A stretch of 64,000 nt of DNA from assembly GCF_002487355.1 (NCBI RefSeq), contig NZ_NTMG01000017.1, forward strand, positions 62,001 through 126,000. Reading direction: 5' to 3'. The stretch comes from Candidatus Methanoperedens sp. BLZ2 (lineage in GTDB: Archaea; Halobacteriota; Methanosarcinia; Methanosarcinales; Methanoperedenaceae). The notes under the pieces were generated by a model, which saw only the letters and a program-made list of their open reading frames with translations, was not told where the DNA came from and made no database searches. How positions within the stretch are numbered: position 1 is the stretch's first letter; every line of letters starts with the position of its first letter. Shown here piece by piece: positions 10,337 to 20,500 of the stretch. The position numbers and the translations under genes were made by a program.

Positions 10337-11268
10337 GTTTTCAATAAAATCATATTTTTCGAGTTCAGTTCTTTATAATACGGCTCTCGTCTCTGCACCG
10401 CTCTTTCAAGCATTGCTTTGATTTCCGGGACGGTGGCTTCTTCGTGAATATCTATCAGGTTATCATTCCTCATCAGGCAGGGTTTCAATTTTCCGCTTGA
10501 AGTTAAACGCATCCTGTTACAGTTCGCGCAGAAACTCGAATTATCTATAGGTCTTACCAGTTCCACTTCAACTCCATCTATAAAATATTTTTTTCTCCGA
10601 TGCATCCTGCGTTCATACATATAGGTTGCTCTTGATTCAAGCATTTTTTCTACGGTTTCTATATCTACCGTGTACTGGCTGGTATTCTTGAAATTCATAA
10701 GTTCGATCAGCTGCAACATCAAATTCCCATCGAATCTGGATGCAAATTGAATAGCTTTATCAATTTCAAATTCATTGATGCCCTTCAACAAAACCATATT
10801 GAGTTTTATAGGAGTTAAACCAGCGTCGATTGCAGCATTTATCCCCTCCATGATCCGGGGAAGCCCATGCCGGGAACCGGTTATGAATTTATAATGTTCC
10901 TTATTCAGTGAAGGAAGGCTTATATTCACACGGTTAAGACCGTTCTTTGCCAGTGATGCTGCCCGTTCTGAAAGAAGAACGCCATTGGTGGTGGCTGAAA
11001 CATCCTTCAATTCAGGTAATGCTGCTATTATTTCTTCAAAATCATTCCTCATAAGCGGCTCTCCCCCGGAAAATTTCACTTTTCTTACTCCATATTCGGT
11101 TGCAGCCGTTACAATCCTGGCAATTGTTTTGGGGGATATTTCAGATATGGAATTGCTATTTTCACCTTCCTGGTGGCAATAGATACAACCTAAGTTACAT
11201 CTCTGCGTTACTGATATACGCAGACTTGTTATTACCCGGCCATAAGGATCCATGAGCATATTATTCAT
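10333..11268 (-). CDS. moaA: GTP 3',8-cyclase (radical SAM, molybdopterin biosynthesis)
   Basis: MoaA performs the first step of Moco synthesis, rearranging GTP with MoaC. The 311-residue protein has the N-terminal radical SAM motif CNLGCIYCHQEGE (about 24-36) and KFSGGEPLMRNDF near 77. The C-terminal second cluster motif FCANCNRMRLTSSGKLKPCL is near 260. I place the start at 11268 (MNNMLMDPYGR), where AAGGAAAG provides a ribosome site; the longer reading frame upstream is only the shadow of tatA. Start and tatA stop overlap by 8 bases and moeA overlaps at the other end. Confidence 0.93.
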   Translation of the reverse strand: MNNMLMDPYGRVITSLRISVTQRCNLGCIYCHQEGENSNSISEISPKTIARIVTAATEYGVRKVKFSGGEPLMRNDFEEIIAALPELKDVSATTNGVLLSERAASLAKNGLNRVNISLPSLNKEHYKFITGSRHGLPRIMEGINAAIDAGLTPIKLNMVLLKGINEFEIDKAIQFASRFDGNLMLQLIELMNFKNTSQYTVDIETVEKMLESRATYMYERRMHRRKKYFIDGVEVELVRPIDNSSFCANCNRMRLTSSGKLKPCLMRNDNLIDIHEEATVPEIKAMLERAVQRREPYYKELNSKNMILLKT

Positions 11269-11512
11269 GAAGCTTTCCTTCTGTTTTGATATTAAGATCT
11301 GATGCAAGCTTCTGCACGTTTTGCGAGATGCTTCCAGCTTCCTGGCGGATAGGTTCGTCGAGCCTGCGCATTTCAAGTTCGGTCTCTCGCTGAGCACGCT
11401 TGAATTCACCAGATGCTTTCCCCATGGACCTTGCAAGCTCAGGGAGCTTACTTGCTCCAAAAAGAAGTACTACCACACCGAATATCAATATCATCTCTGT
11501 AGATCCGATCAT
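11261..11512 (-). CDS. tatA: Sec-independent (Tat) translocase subunit TatA/TatE
   Basis: This 83-residue protein has an N-terminal transmembrane helix (IGSTEMILIFGVVVLLFG), the FGASKLPELARSMGKASGEFKR hinge and amphipathic helix of TatA, and a charged tail. Tat exports folded cofactor-containing proteins, and the narG-like subunit of this same run carries a twin-arginine signal, so this is probably its dedicated exporter component. A TatC is not in the window. GGAGGTGAGAACCA upstream gives a good ribosome site. It lies 47 bases after the pentahaem cytochrome gene and overlaps moaA. Confidence 0.93.
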   Translation of the reverse strand: MIGSTEMILIFGVVVLLFGASKLPELARSMGKASGEFKRAQRETELEMRRLDEPIRQEAGSISQNVQKLASDLNIKTEGKLHE

Positions 11513-11559
11513 TGGTTCTCACCTCCTTTTTTGGTACTTCGTCTTATTTTGCATAGTGT

Positions 11560-12771
11560 TCAGTTTTTCTTTCTGTATATCATGGAAACAGCCATCATAA
11601 CTGCAATAGCTCCAATCCATCCAATACCTGGCGTTTTCTTTGATGTCGTTGCTTCTACTCCAATTGTCCTGTTGAGCGATGTCGTCTTACTCGTCTGTGC
11701 GATTTCCAAGTTCATAGATTCCAAAGACTTGGTGATAATCTCTGCTTCAAGCTGATACTCCAATGTCGCTTTGGTCTTTACTTTTCCTGAACTATCGGGC
11801 ACTTTGAACTCGAATACTTCAATTCTGCTCTCTCTGGGTTTGATTCTATTATCCTTTGATATGGATGCTGCCTTCCAGAAGTCAGCCACTTCATTGCCGT
11901 ACTGGTCAACAAGGGTCTTGGCGTAAACTCTATCCTCGCGATATATCTCCTGCTCATTCTCGTCGCTTGCAGTGAAGTGCAAAACTACTTTTCGCGCAGG
12001 GAAACCGCTCGGGATCTTGTGACCCACATTCCTGTTGGTGATGTTGAGCGTCACTTTGACCATGTCTCCAGTCTCCAGGATCGAGTCTTCCTTCAAATCA
12101 AACGCCTTCTCCAGGAACAACCCTGAATGTCCCCCATACCAGAAATGCTGGTAAACCTTCTCCCGTATTGTTCCGTTTTTTGCTGCTTCGCCGCGTTTAG
12201 CCTCCATGTGGCAGTCCTGACATTGCTTTCCCTCAGCCGCATAGGGACTTTCCTTCCACTCAGTGTATGTTTCATAAACTGGTACATCGTTAATTGAGAA
12301 CTCATGACATCCGGCACAGAACTCGGATTTTGTGAGTAAGTCAGAATATGCAGATGTATGCGCCTCTGTCTTTGAGTCTGAATATGGACCCTGCATCGGG
12401 TTGCTCTGGTTGAAAATATAATTGTTCTTTTCAACCCCTGTGACCGAATGACAGAAAGTGCAGCCTACCCCTTCAATGGAAATCGATTTTGTAAGATTGA
12501 AATCCTTTGATGCCCTGGTAATTGGAGAATGACAGCTCAGGCAGTATTCCCTGTATTGTGGATCGGATTTGAGCGCTCTCATGTATGATGCTTCAAAGAC
12601 CGGATCGCTCACTGCAAGGGCATGTGTAGAACGCGTCCATTCTTCATACCTGTCAGGATGACATTCGATGCAGGTATAACTTGACTGAAACTCTTCATTA
12701 GCCTGAACCACAGGGATTATCCATATGGCTATGAAACCAATTATTGCTCCATATATTAATTTTGAACTCAT
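11560..12771 (-). CDS. membrane-anchored pentahaem c-type cytochrome
   Basis: This 403-residue exported protein has a signal sequence at residues 1-24. Five CxxCH haem sites follow: CIECH, CLSCH, CTFCH, CAGCH and CQDCH, all within the first half (about 34-190). The second half (about 215-365) is a beta-rich domain resembling those seen in cytochrome c554-like proteins. It ends TPGIGWIGAIAVMMA...RKKN, a C-terminal transmembrane anchor with a PGF-CTERM-like start. It sits between the CuA cupredoxin and tatA genes of the nitrate-reductase run, with GGAGGAAG before the ATG. It likely shuttles electrons between the quinol-side complex and the extracytoplasmic reductase. No close functional homologue is recognised. 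Confidence 0.82.
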   Translation of the reverse strand: MSSKLIYGAIIGFIAIWIIPVVQANEEFQSSYTCIECHPDRYEEWTRSTHALAVSDPVFEASYMRALKSDPQYREYCLSCHSPITRASKDFNLTKSISIEGVGCTFCHSVTGVEKNNYIFNQSNPMQGPYSDSKTEAHTSAYSDLLTKSEFCAGCHEFSINDVPVYETYTEWKESPYAAEGKQCQDCHMEAKRGEAAKNGTIREKVYQHFWYGGHSGLFLEKAFDLKEDSILETGDMVKVTLNITNRNVGHKIPSGFPARKVVLHFTASDENEQEIYREDRVYAKTLVDQYGNEVADFWKAASISKDNRIKPRESRIEVFEFKVPDSSGKVKTKATLEYQLEAEIITKSLESMNLEIAQTSKTTSLNRTIGVEATTSKKTPGIGWIGAIAVMMAVSMIYRKKN

Positions 12772-12790
12772 ATCTTCCTCCTATAATAGA

Positions 12791-13201
12791 TTATTTTTCT
12801 GAAATTATTATCCTGCCTGTCATCTGCATGTGCTGGGTGCTGCACCACGTTGTACAGGTAAACAAGAAATCACCCGTTTTATCTGGGGTGAACTCGATTA
12901 CCCCCACATTGCCTGGCTTGATCTCTCCGGTGCCGTTGAGGCTTATCCCGAGCTCCGGGATGGCAAAACCGTGGCTCACAGTGTCTATGTTCCTGATCTT
13001 TATCCTTACAGGTTCTCCCCTGACCAGATGTATCTCCTGTATGTTCCAGTTTCCCCTTTCAGGGGCCTGTGCAGTGAGCTCAATGGTTCTGAGCCCACCC
13101 CATAGATGTTCATCATAAAGGAGCGCAGCACCAATGGTGCCGACTGTAGCCAGAAGCACAAGAATCCCCGCAATGATCTCCATAAGTTGTTTTTTTTCCA
13201 T
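12791..13201 (-). CDS. CuA-type cupredoxin (cytochrome oxidase subunit II-like domain)
   Basis: This 136-residue protein has an N-terminal transmembrane helix and an extracytoplasmic cupredoxin domain. The copper site reads HGFA (about 83) then CTTWCSTQHMQM, i.e. C-x3-C-x3-H-x2-M, the binuclear CuA pattern of cytochrome oxidase subunit II and N2O reductase. No catalytic oxidase subunit I is nearby, so it more likely acts as an electron carrier. GAGGTGA supports the ATG at 13201; an in-frame GTG overlaps that ribosome site and is rejected. It lies between the pentahaem cytochrome and the NapH-like gene. Confidence 0.82.
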   Translation of the reverse strand: MEKKQLMEIIAGILVLLATVGTIGAALLYDEHLWGGLRTIELTAQAPERGNWNIQEIHLVRGEPVRIKIRNIDTVSHGFAIPELGISLNGTGEIKPGNVGVIEFTPDKTGDFLFTCTTWCSTQHMQMTGRIIISEK

Positions 13202-13214
13202 TTTTTTCACCTCT

Positions 13215-14621
13215 TTACCCTGTGAAGAGCCATATAAGGAATATTGTCACTGCTGTCAGGAAGGCCGCGATGGGAATGAAACCCCTGACAGCCTCGTCTC
13301 TTTTCTGGAATGTCTGTTTGGATATCTTGAAGCCTATGTCAAGCGATAAGACAAGCCCGAATAGCAGAGTCCCTATCTGGAAGTAGGGCATCACCCCTGT
13401 CAGAAAAGGCGTCCAGGGGAAATGCGCTGTCCCGAAGAGGTCCCAGCCCCAGGCAAATGGGTCTGAGATCACATGGAGCACATAGCTGCTGTTGGGAAAG
13501 AGGATGCCGAAGCTAAAGGCTATCCATGCTATCAGTCCCATGGGCACAAGTGTGTAGGAGAAATTGGTAAATAATTTTTTAAGCGGAATCTCCTTATTGC
13601 CAAGGGTGCGGGAAGCATAGACAAAGACAAAGAACACTCCCGGAATCAGCAGGAGGTTGAAAATTGAGTGTAATACAACGAAAGTGAGATAGCCTTCTGT
13701 TGTCTTTGCGTTTGCCCAGTCTTTCAGGAAACCCATGTTGCCCTGCATGATCAGGAAAAAGAATATGGCGATGCCCAGCATGATAAAGGCCTTCCATGCC
13801 TCATCCAGTCCTCGATTCTTATCTACAAGTAGATCTGTTGCAGGCGGTCGAAGATTAATCGCCATGTTATCATAGGGACAGGTCTTGAAACATTCAAGGC
13901 ACATGCCGCAGTAAGTATTTCTCCCGATGTCGAACGGGAGAATCATCCATGGACAGGCGTGACCTTTTTCATTCCCGATCACGCAATCCTTATGCTTATG
14001 GTCCTTACATATCTGCGGATCCTTTGCGCGTATCTCAGTTACTGCCATGTTCGAATAAAGCCCCAGGAAACCGCCTACAGGGCATCCAATGTACTTGCAG
14101 AAGTTTCTCTTCTCAAAAACAGCCATTAGAACGATGGAGCCAATGATTATAGACATTAACAGTATGAAAGTAGCTATTGGACGTGTCGTTAAGAAGCCTG
14201 TAGTATAAGTGGTGCCCAGGAACAGGAAGTTCACCAGCCACATGTTCTTCAATGCTTTCGGCCATTTTTTATTAAGCCCAAAGAGTTTATTTCTCACCTT
14301 CATGAAGCCGAGTCTCTGGAGCCATTCACCGAAAGCAGGAAGCGGGCATATCATGCACCAGATCCTTGAGAAAAATGGCACCATGACCATCATTAATAAA
14401 AGCCACCAGACTATCCATACGAACATTATCCCAAAATTATAATTGCCAGCAGAAACCCCTCCAACAAAGCCTGCCATCAGTATTATCGTGAATACGGATA
14501 GATTCAGCACGATAGGAAGGAAAGGCATCCACCTGCTCTTGATTATCTTCCGGACATAGGGAAGCGAAGTAAGCTCAAATCTCCAGTCAACGGGGATCAG
14601 TCCAAGTATCTTTTCTGTCAT
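13215..14621 (-). CDS. NapH/NosR-like polytopic membrane Fe-S protein
   Basis: This 468-residue protein has many transmembrane segments. Two membrane-edge cysteine motifs of the NapH/NosR/CcoG type, WCMICPLPAFGEW (about 90) and FCKYIGCPVGGFLGLYS (about 175), are followed by a soluble ferredoxin motif CGMCLECFKTCP (about 240-251). A long C-terminal membrane half carries about five more helices. Such proteins oxidise quinols and pass electrons outward. With a CuA cupredoxin on each side in the operon, a menaquinol-to-copper-protein branch is a reasonable model. GGAGGCAG precedes the ATG at 14621, which overlaps the upstream stop as ATGA. Confidence 0.78.
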   Translation of the reverse strand: MTEKILGLIPVDWRFELTSLPYVRKIIKSRWMPFLPIVLNLSVFTIILMAGFVGGVSAGNYNFGIMFVWIVWWLLLMMVMVPFFSRIWCMICPLPAFGEWLQRLGFMKVRNKLFGLNKKWPKALKNMWLVNFLFLGTTYTTGFLTTRPIATFILLMSIIIGSIVLMAVFEKRNFCKYIGCPVGGFLGLYSNMAVTEIRAKDPQICKDHKHKDCVIGNEKGHACPWMILPFDIGRNTYCGMCLECFKTCPYDNMAINLRPPATDLLVDKNRGLDEAWKAFIMLGIAIFFFLIMQGNMGFLKDWANAKTTEGYLTFVVLHSIFNLLLIPGVFFVFVYASRTLGNKEIPLKKLFTNFSYTLVPMGLIAWIAFSFGILFPNSSYVLHVISDPFAWGWDLFGTAHFPWTPFLTGVMPYFQIGTLLFGLVLSLDIGFKISKQTFQKRDEAVRGFIPIAAFLTAVTIFLIWLFTG

Positions 14622-15064
14622 GGTTTCTGCCTCCTTATTACAAGTAAAATCGAACCAATGAATATTCCCACCGCAAGCCATATTGATCCAAAGAGCCGGT
14701 AGTCAGGTTTGACTTTGAGATAGCCTATCATGTATGGATGGAAAGGTCCACATGTGACTGAGCAGCGCATTACGAATTTTCCGGTATTATTTGCGACAAA
14801 AGTTAAGCTCCCATCCTGTCCTGGGCGCGCATCTGTTGAAACCTCATAGCCGTCGATATATAAGCCGTGGTGCACATCTGTGCTGATTAACCTGATGGTT
14901 ACCCTGTCCCCCCTGTTCACCTCCACTGTACCTGGTGTATAGGAGAACTGTTGGGCGTTGATGGTAATCACCTTCTCCTTTGGTTCTTCTGTTTGAGCGA
15001 GTATGACTATTGGAATGGCCAGAAGAACGAGAACCATGATGAGAATCTTCATACTATTTTTCAT
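14618..15064 (-). CDS. second CuA-type cupredoxin with signal peptide and C-terminal anchor
   Basis: This 148-residue protein has a cleavable signal (ILIMVLVLLAIPIVILA), a cupredoxin domain, and a C-terminal transmembrane helix followed by RRQKP. The copper site is HHGLYI (about 65) plus CSVTCGPFHPYM, again C-x3-C-x3-H-x2-M, so CuA-like rather than blue copper. It overlaps the gamma-subunit gene upstream and the NapH-like gene downstream by ATGA, making a strictly coupled trio. It probably takes or gives electrons at the outer membrane face. Two different CuA domains in one nitrate-reductase run is unusual. Confidence 0.82.
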   Translation of the reverse strand: MKNSMKILIMVLVLLAIPIVILAQTEEPKEKVITINAQQFSYTPGTVEVNRGDRVTIRLISTDVHHGLYIDGYEVSTDARPGQDGSLTFVANNTGKFVMRCSVTCGPFHPYMIGYLKVKPDYRLFGSIWLAVGIFIGSILLVIRRQKP

Positions 15065-15915
15065 TTTGTTCCCCCCACAGGTATTATATCAAGCGCTGTC
15101 CAGTCGTGAGCTATGGACTTTCTTCCCCCTCTGTCACCATTTGCTCCATTCCATACAGCGAAAGCAACTCTCGTTAGCGTGTTAAAATCAGCGTCCTGTT
15201 CCGGGTCGGCAATGTCAAGGGAACGCTTGAATACCACCTGCCAGGTTCCGTTATCCCAGATGCCTCTGCCCTGCACATTCTGGGCTGGCTTGGGCGTAAG
15301 CGTACCCACTCTTATCACCATAAGGTCGTTGACCGCTGATCCGGGTGCTGCTTTTGAAACTGCTAAAGTTTCATTATCTTCGAAAGGATAATAATAATCT
15401 GAATAAGCTTCAATTTTTGATGTCTCATTTAACCAGTACTCATTGTCCTGGCTTGCTTTCCACTGCCAGATATTTGATCCATTTCCCATGAATCCCATCA
15501 TAATTGTGGAATTTTGAACATTATTTCCAATAGGGAACATTATGGCTGCTGCGTCAGAGAATCTGCTTGTCCCGATAATTCTATCCTCAGTGTCATCCTT
15601 CCAGCTCATATAAAAGTAAATTTCCTTTCCGTTGTGGAATGACTTTACAGTAACGGGGTTGATCAAGCTCTTTCCCCACGGTAATACCATGACCTGATAT
15701 TCCATCTCTATATCGATTGGATGGATGGGCTCCCATATTTCAGGAAAAATGCCTTTCTCAAGATCTATATCTTTGTCAATGAACTGAACTTCTATTGGCA
15801 TTTGGTGTGCTTGTGTAGCAGCCAGTATTCCACTTGAAACTCCTAATCCACAATAAGCCAGTGCAACTGAAGATATTGCAACAATGATTATTAAAATAAC
15901 ATTATTTTTTTTCAT
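15061..15915 (-). CDS. haem-b gamma subunit of a DMSO-reductase-family enzyme (EbdC/DdhC/NarC-like)
   Basis: This 284-residue exported protein with an N-terminal signal resembles the ethylbenzene dehydrogenase / dimethylsulfide dehydrogenase gamma family (PF09459). That fold holds one b-type haem through a methionine and a lysine. MMGFMG (about 139-144) and GGRKSIAHDW (about 266) fall where the Met and Lys ligands would be expected, though I cannot align them rigorously. This subunit replaces the membrane NarI in extracytoplasmic-facing (archaeal-type) nitrate reductases and hands electrons between the Fe-S chain and an external carrier. GGAGGAAT precedes the start. Confidence 0.78.
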   Translation of the reverse strand: MKKNNVILIIIVAISSVALAYCGLGVSSGILAATQAHQMPIEVQFIDKDIDLEKGIFPEIWEPIHPIDIEMEYQVMVLPWGKSLINPVTVKSFHNGKEIYFYMSWKDDTEDRIIGTSRFSDAAAIMFPIGNNVQNSTIMMGFMGNGSNIWQWKASQDNEYWLNETSKIEAYSDYYYPFEDNETLAVSKAAPGSAVNDLMVIRVGTLTPKPAQNVQGRGIWDNGTWQVVFKRSLDIADPEQDADFNTLTRVAFAVWNGANGDRGGRKSIAHDWTALDIIPVGGTK

Positions 15916-16482
15916 CTATGTATTCCTCCCAAAAATTTTCTCTTCTGATTCTAAGAATTCAAGCATGTCATTCGCAGTTTCTACATAAAAATTATTTTTG
16001 CTTTGGGAAATTATTGCTTTTGCTATCTTCCCTGCCGCAGGATAGAGGTGCTCATTGAAGAATTTTTTCTGGGCATCAAGGCAGATAAATGCTTTTTCGT
16101 TTGAATCTGCTTCGTCCTTCTCCAATGCATGAAATCTCTTAAAGACAAGATAATGCATGAATTCAAGCTCGATATGCAGTGAATCCGGTCTATCGTTTTC
16201 AGGTTCAAGACCAAATGCTTTATAAAAGCCCATGATGTCAGAAAGATACTGAACCCTCTGGAATTCATTCAGCGCTGTGTACTCTGTCCCATAAAGCCAG
16301 ATATCTTTTGCCCTGAAAAGCCTGTCATATTCCAAAATAAGTTCCTTCTTTTCTGCATCTGTGAAAGAAAACAGGTTGAAGAAATGTTCATCAGGATAAG
16401 AGAAAGCCGATGAAAACGTTTTGTACATATTCATCCTCTCCGTATCATGTAACATTGAATCTTCGCACATTTCTCTGTTCAT
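15916..16482 (-). CDS. TorD/NarJ-like molybdoenzyme chaperone
   Basis: This 188-residue, mostly helical, acidic protein has no signal. ENDRPDSLHIELEFMHYL (about 93-110) is the core motif of the TorD/NarJ/DdhD chaperone family, which holds the apo catalytic subunit until cofactor is inserted and then allows Tat export. It overlaps narH by 38 bases. GAGAGGAAT supports the start at 16482, but ATGs at 16455 and 16434 are possible and would remove most of the overlap. Position directly after narG-narH is as expected. Confidence 0.8.
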   Translation of the reverse strand: MNREMCEDSMLHDTERMNMYKTFSSAFSYPDEHFFNLFSFTDAEKKELILEYDRLFRAKDIWLYGTEYTALNEFQRVQYLSDIMGFYKAFGLEPENDRPDSLHIELEFMHYLVFKRFHALEKDEADSNEKAFICLDAQKKFFNEHLYPAAGKIAKAIISQSKNNFYVETANDMLEFLESEEKIFGRNT

Positions 16483-17581
16483 CGTATTCCTCTCTGATAA
16501 TGATGGGTTCTTTCAATGGGACTTTTATAAGTTCATTCCCCTTATCGTCATAGCCAGCACAATACCCATTGTTTATGTCACCTTCAACTTTGAATGAACT
16601 TATTATTTGATCAGTAGAGCCGAATAGCATCAAAAGGCCGGTAAGGTTCAGATCCTCATAGGCTTTTTTGTACTGTTCAACTGCGTTTTTAGCTCCAGGA
16701 CCGAACAATTGCCTGTTGAATGCCTCCGGCACGTGTATGGGTGGTATGTAATACACGTTGGGCTGGGTTCCGAATTGCGGATAAAGTGGAAGAGCGATCT
16801 TTTTAATATGGACAAGATAATCAATAGGATTGTTCCCTCTTGGCTCGTTCCAGTTACTCTTGAAACCGAAAAGCCTGATCTTCCCGATGCAATTCTGGAC
16901 ACATTGCGTTTGTTTCCCCTGCTCAACAGCAGGGAAACAGGATATGCACTTCTCTGACTTTCCTGTATTCGTCCTGAACATTGATTTTTTATAAGGGCAG
17001 GCGCGCACACACTCCTGATAACCCCTGCATCTTTTCTGATCGATAAGAACTATCCCGTCTTCTTTTCTTTTGTAGATCGCTTTCCTAGGGCAGGCTCCAA
17101 GACAAGCAGGATATGAGCAGTGGTTGCATATTCTCTGAAGATAGAACATCCAGGGCTGGTGGGGGATCGTTATATATTCCTTTTCTTTAACCTGCTGGTT
17201 TACTTCATCCTCGCCCAGGTTCGGGTGCGAGTAATCATTTTCATCAGGCGCATATCCCAATATTTCCTCCCCGTACTGTGCTCCTTCAAAGATGGTCTTT
17301 CCAGCATATTTATCCCCGTTCCATGGCTGGGGCCCGAGTTTTTCCAGGAGCTTTACATCCCATCCAAGAGGATAGAATCCCCATGGCTTGCTCTCAACAT
17401 TGTTCCAGAACATGTACTCCTGTCCTTTACCTGATGTCCAGGCATTTTTACATGCCATAGTGCATGTCTGGCAGGCAATGCACTTATTAGTATCAAAGAC
17501 CCAGGTGACCTGTTTTTGCGGATGTATCTCCTGATATTTATAGTCCATTTCCCTGTTCAGCTGCCAGTTGTAAACTTTCAT
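16445..17581 (-). CDS. narH: nitrate reductase-like beta subunit (four Fe-S clusters)
   Basis: This 378-residue protein carries the four-cluster ferredoxin arrangement of NarH/EbdB/DdhB. The motifs are CIACQTCTMACKN (34-46), CNHCSYPACLGACP (about 157), CRGYQECVRACPYKK (about 189) and CISCFPAVEQGKQTQC (about 213). It forms the electron wire between the haem-b gamma subunit and the molybdopterin subunit and is probably carried out by the Tat signal of the latter. It overlaps narG by ATGA. The type II DMSO-reductase family contains nitrate, selenate, chlorate and hydrocarbon enzymes with near-identical beta subunits. The nitrate call comes from narG and genome type. Confidence 0.85.
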   Translation of the reverse strand: MKVYNWQLNREMDYKYQEIHPQKQVTWVFDTNKCIACQTCTMACKNAWTSGKGQEYMFWNNVESKPWGFYPLGWDVKLLEKLGPQPWNGDKYAGKTIFEGAQYGEEILGYAPDENDYSHPNLGEDEVNQQVKEKEYITIPHQPWMFYLQRICNHCSYPACLGACPRKAIYKRKEDGIVLIDQKRCRGYQECVRACPYKKSMFRTNTGKSEKCISCFPAVEQGKQTQCVQNCIGKIRLFGFKSNWNEPRGNNPIDYLVHIKKIALPLYPQFGTQPNVYYIPPIHVPEAFNRQLFGPGAKNAVEQYKKAYEDLNLTGLLMLFGSTDQIISSFKVEGDINNGYCAGYDDKGNELIKVPLKEPIIIREEYDEQRNVRRFNVT

Positions 17582-20500
17582 AATGAAAAGCCTCCTTTGA
17601 GGAATTTTTTAATAGCTTCACCTTCGTAGCCAGGCCGGAAGCCAAGTTCAGCCGGTCTCCAGAGAGCATGCTCCACGCCGCCCTGCTCTGCTTTTGTAGC
17701 CTTCACGAACGCCTCTTTAGGCGCCCCGACCGTACAGTAAACATCAGCAGCAAAGCCTTTTCCGATTTTCTGTCCAAAATAGTCCTTGCGCGCCATCGAA
17801 TCTGTCATTAAGGTCGGTTTCAGCCAGGCGCGAGTTGCAGACTGATGAGAGCCGTATCTGAACATTGCCTGGTATCCTGTGCGCGGGTTCCTTGCAAGTT
17901 TATCCGGATTGGTTTCGTGTCCCTCTACAGAACCATAGGTGGCAACGAACATATTATGCCATGAACGGGCTATACCGCGAGGAATGCCCATGTAATAGCG
18001 CGCACGCATCATTGCGCGATGCACCCTGTGGTCATCGGGCTTATTCTGCCATCCCCGAAATGGCCGGTCATCGGGATCAGCATCGATATAGACATAGTCT
18101 CCATCTGCTATTCCCAGTTCTTTTGCATCAACCGGGTTCAGGTCAACATATCCTTCCCCCACCCATGGCATTCTTTTATCCCGACGTGATATATCACCGA
18201 ATGGCCCGAACCATAGGGACATGAGATCGATATCAACTGGCGTGGTATGTGCACCGTGGCGGTATTTAGGCGTTATGTAAACTAGAGAAAAACCATTCTT
18301 ACGCAGGGGATGGACAGTCTTTGTGACCTGCGCAGGCTGTATAATAACATTTCTGACCTGCCTGACTTCGCAGGAGAGATCGTCCCGTGATAAACCATAT
18401 TTCTCCGGGCTCTTAGGTCTTATCAAATTGGTTCCACCGCACACGATCACATTCGGTTCATAGATCGTGGAATCAATGGGTTCACGATGAATAGGGATGT
18501 TCTCCCCGTACTCTATGAACTCATCTTCATCGCGATAAAACTCCATCCTCCCGGATTTTGTGTAATGCGGCTTATTATCAACGGACTGTTCCCAGCCCAT
18601 GGCTTTGGGATAGGTTCGTAACATAATCAGCGCTGGTATGCCTTCTATGGCGTTAGCCTCAAGCTCCTCTATTTTATAGCCTTTGAGGGTAGAAGAGTGG
18701 TCGATGATCCTCTGGAGATAGACTTCGACATTCTGTTCGTTCACGAACTTCCAGTAATCATCAAAACGAGCATCTTCTGTAACTTTTGCCATCGCTTTTC
18801 CAACGCCTGCCAGAACTTCGATATCGCTGCGGGTATCATGCACCTTCTTCAGGGAGGTTCTTGGAAATATCGACAAGAATGGATTGGTGACAGCTGCGGT
18901 CATATCAGGGTATTTTAACTCTGCCCATGAATCTATTGCGAAGACCACATCAGCGTATTCACAAGACGCTGTCCACCACCATTCATTCACAACCACGCAT
19001 TCGATCTTTGGAAGCGTGTTCATCACAAAATCATGATGCCATTTCAGATTTCCAAGAATAGAGTTCCCGTTATTGAACCAGAAGAATTTGGTCGGGGTGG
19101 GCATGTGGCTTTTCCCGGTGAAAAGCTTATCTCCTGCCCTGAGCGGGCGGTCACCATAATTAAGGTAGTGAGCGGATTCATATTTATAATAATCCTTGTG
19201 ACGGGGGGTTTTTGCAGGGTCAAGTTCAATATCAAAAGGATCTTCAGCGATATAATAAGGAAGGCCGTTAAAATATGCGCCCCGGTAGTTACCTGAGAAA
19301 CTTCCGATATTTCCTCCGTGGAACCCTATATTTTTAGTGAGAGCGCAAACAAGGAATATTGCTCTGCCACTGAGGTCACCGTTGTAGAAATGGTTCGGAC
19401 CCATTCCGACAGGTACCAGGGTCTTTGATTTGTTTTTGGCAATTTCACGGGCTAGCCAGGTTATCGCATCCTGGTTCACACTGCATAAATCACTAACAAC
19501 TTCAGGAGTGAAATATGAGGCATGTTCTTTGAGCATATCGAACACGGGTCTAACAGAGATTTTTTTCCCGTCTAAGGCATCAACTGTAAATTCGCCTTCA
19601 AGCGCAAAATTTTTAATGGTGGCTGCGTCATCCCTCGTAACGATTTCTGTTTGATTTGTATCTGAATTCCAGGCAATGAAATCTCCCCATTCATTGCGCA
19701 ACTTTTCGGTTGTTATCTGGCGGTCCTGTTCCGTGTTAGGGAGGGCATTTTCCCCTTGTTTGAGTATTGTCGTCTTTTTCAGTTCACTGGGCTGGTAATC
19801 TACAATTATATCCTGAGGCTTGAGCAGTTTTAGTGTGTCCATCCGCACTAAAAGAGGCATGTCGGTATGCCCCCTCACAAAATCAGTATCGTAAAGGTTC
19901 TCGCTGATTATGATATTAGTAAGTCCAAGCGCAAAGGCGGTATCACTTCCAGGCCGAATTACGATGACATTATCTGCCTTGTTGGATGTAGACTGGTACT
20001 CGCATGCCACGGTAACGACCTTCGTCCCTTTAAGCCTCGCTTCAGTTAACCAGTGCGCATCGGGCATTTTTGTGGAGATCCAGTTCATTCCCCAGCAGAT
20101 AACGAGATTGGAATTTTCCACGGTGGATAGATCGAAATCCATTGTCTGGTGGCCGCATGTCATGGTATGTCCCGGTGGCAGATCCGTATGCCATGAATAA
20201 CTGTCAAAACCACGCCCGCCCAAAGCCTTCTCTTTTCCAACCTTTCGTATCTTGTCATCCAGAAGCGCTAATGAGTTTGCGAACCTGTACATACCAAATA
20301 TTCTTGTTGCCCCTAAGAATGCCATGCCGCCCCGAAGCTTCAGCGTTTGAGTCCCTGCGCCTTGCATTTCTTCGATCATTGATTCGTCATAGCCCTGTTT
20401 CTTAAGAAGATTCTCTCCAGTCTTCCCTGAGTATGTAGTTGCAATGTTGACAGCGGACTTAGCGACTATCTCGCAAGCCTCTTCAAACGTAACCCTTATA

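Noticed and set aside
11269-11460. Upstream 64-codon extension of moaA
   Set aside because: It overlaps tatA in another frame, has no MoaA similarity, and the ATG at 11268 has its own ribosome site.
12791-15064. Possibility that the CuA proteins belong to a haem-copper oxidase
   Set aside because: No subunit I with its six conserved histidines is present, and the surrounding genes are those of a nitrate-reductase system.
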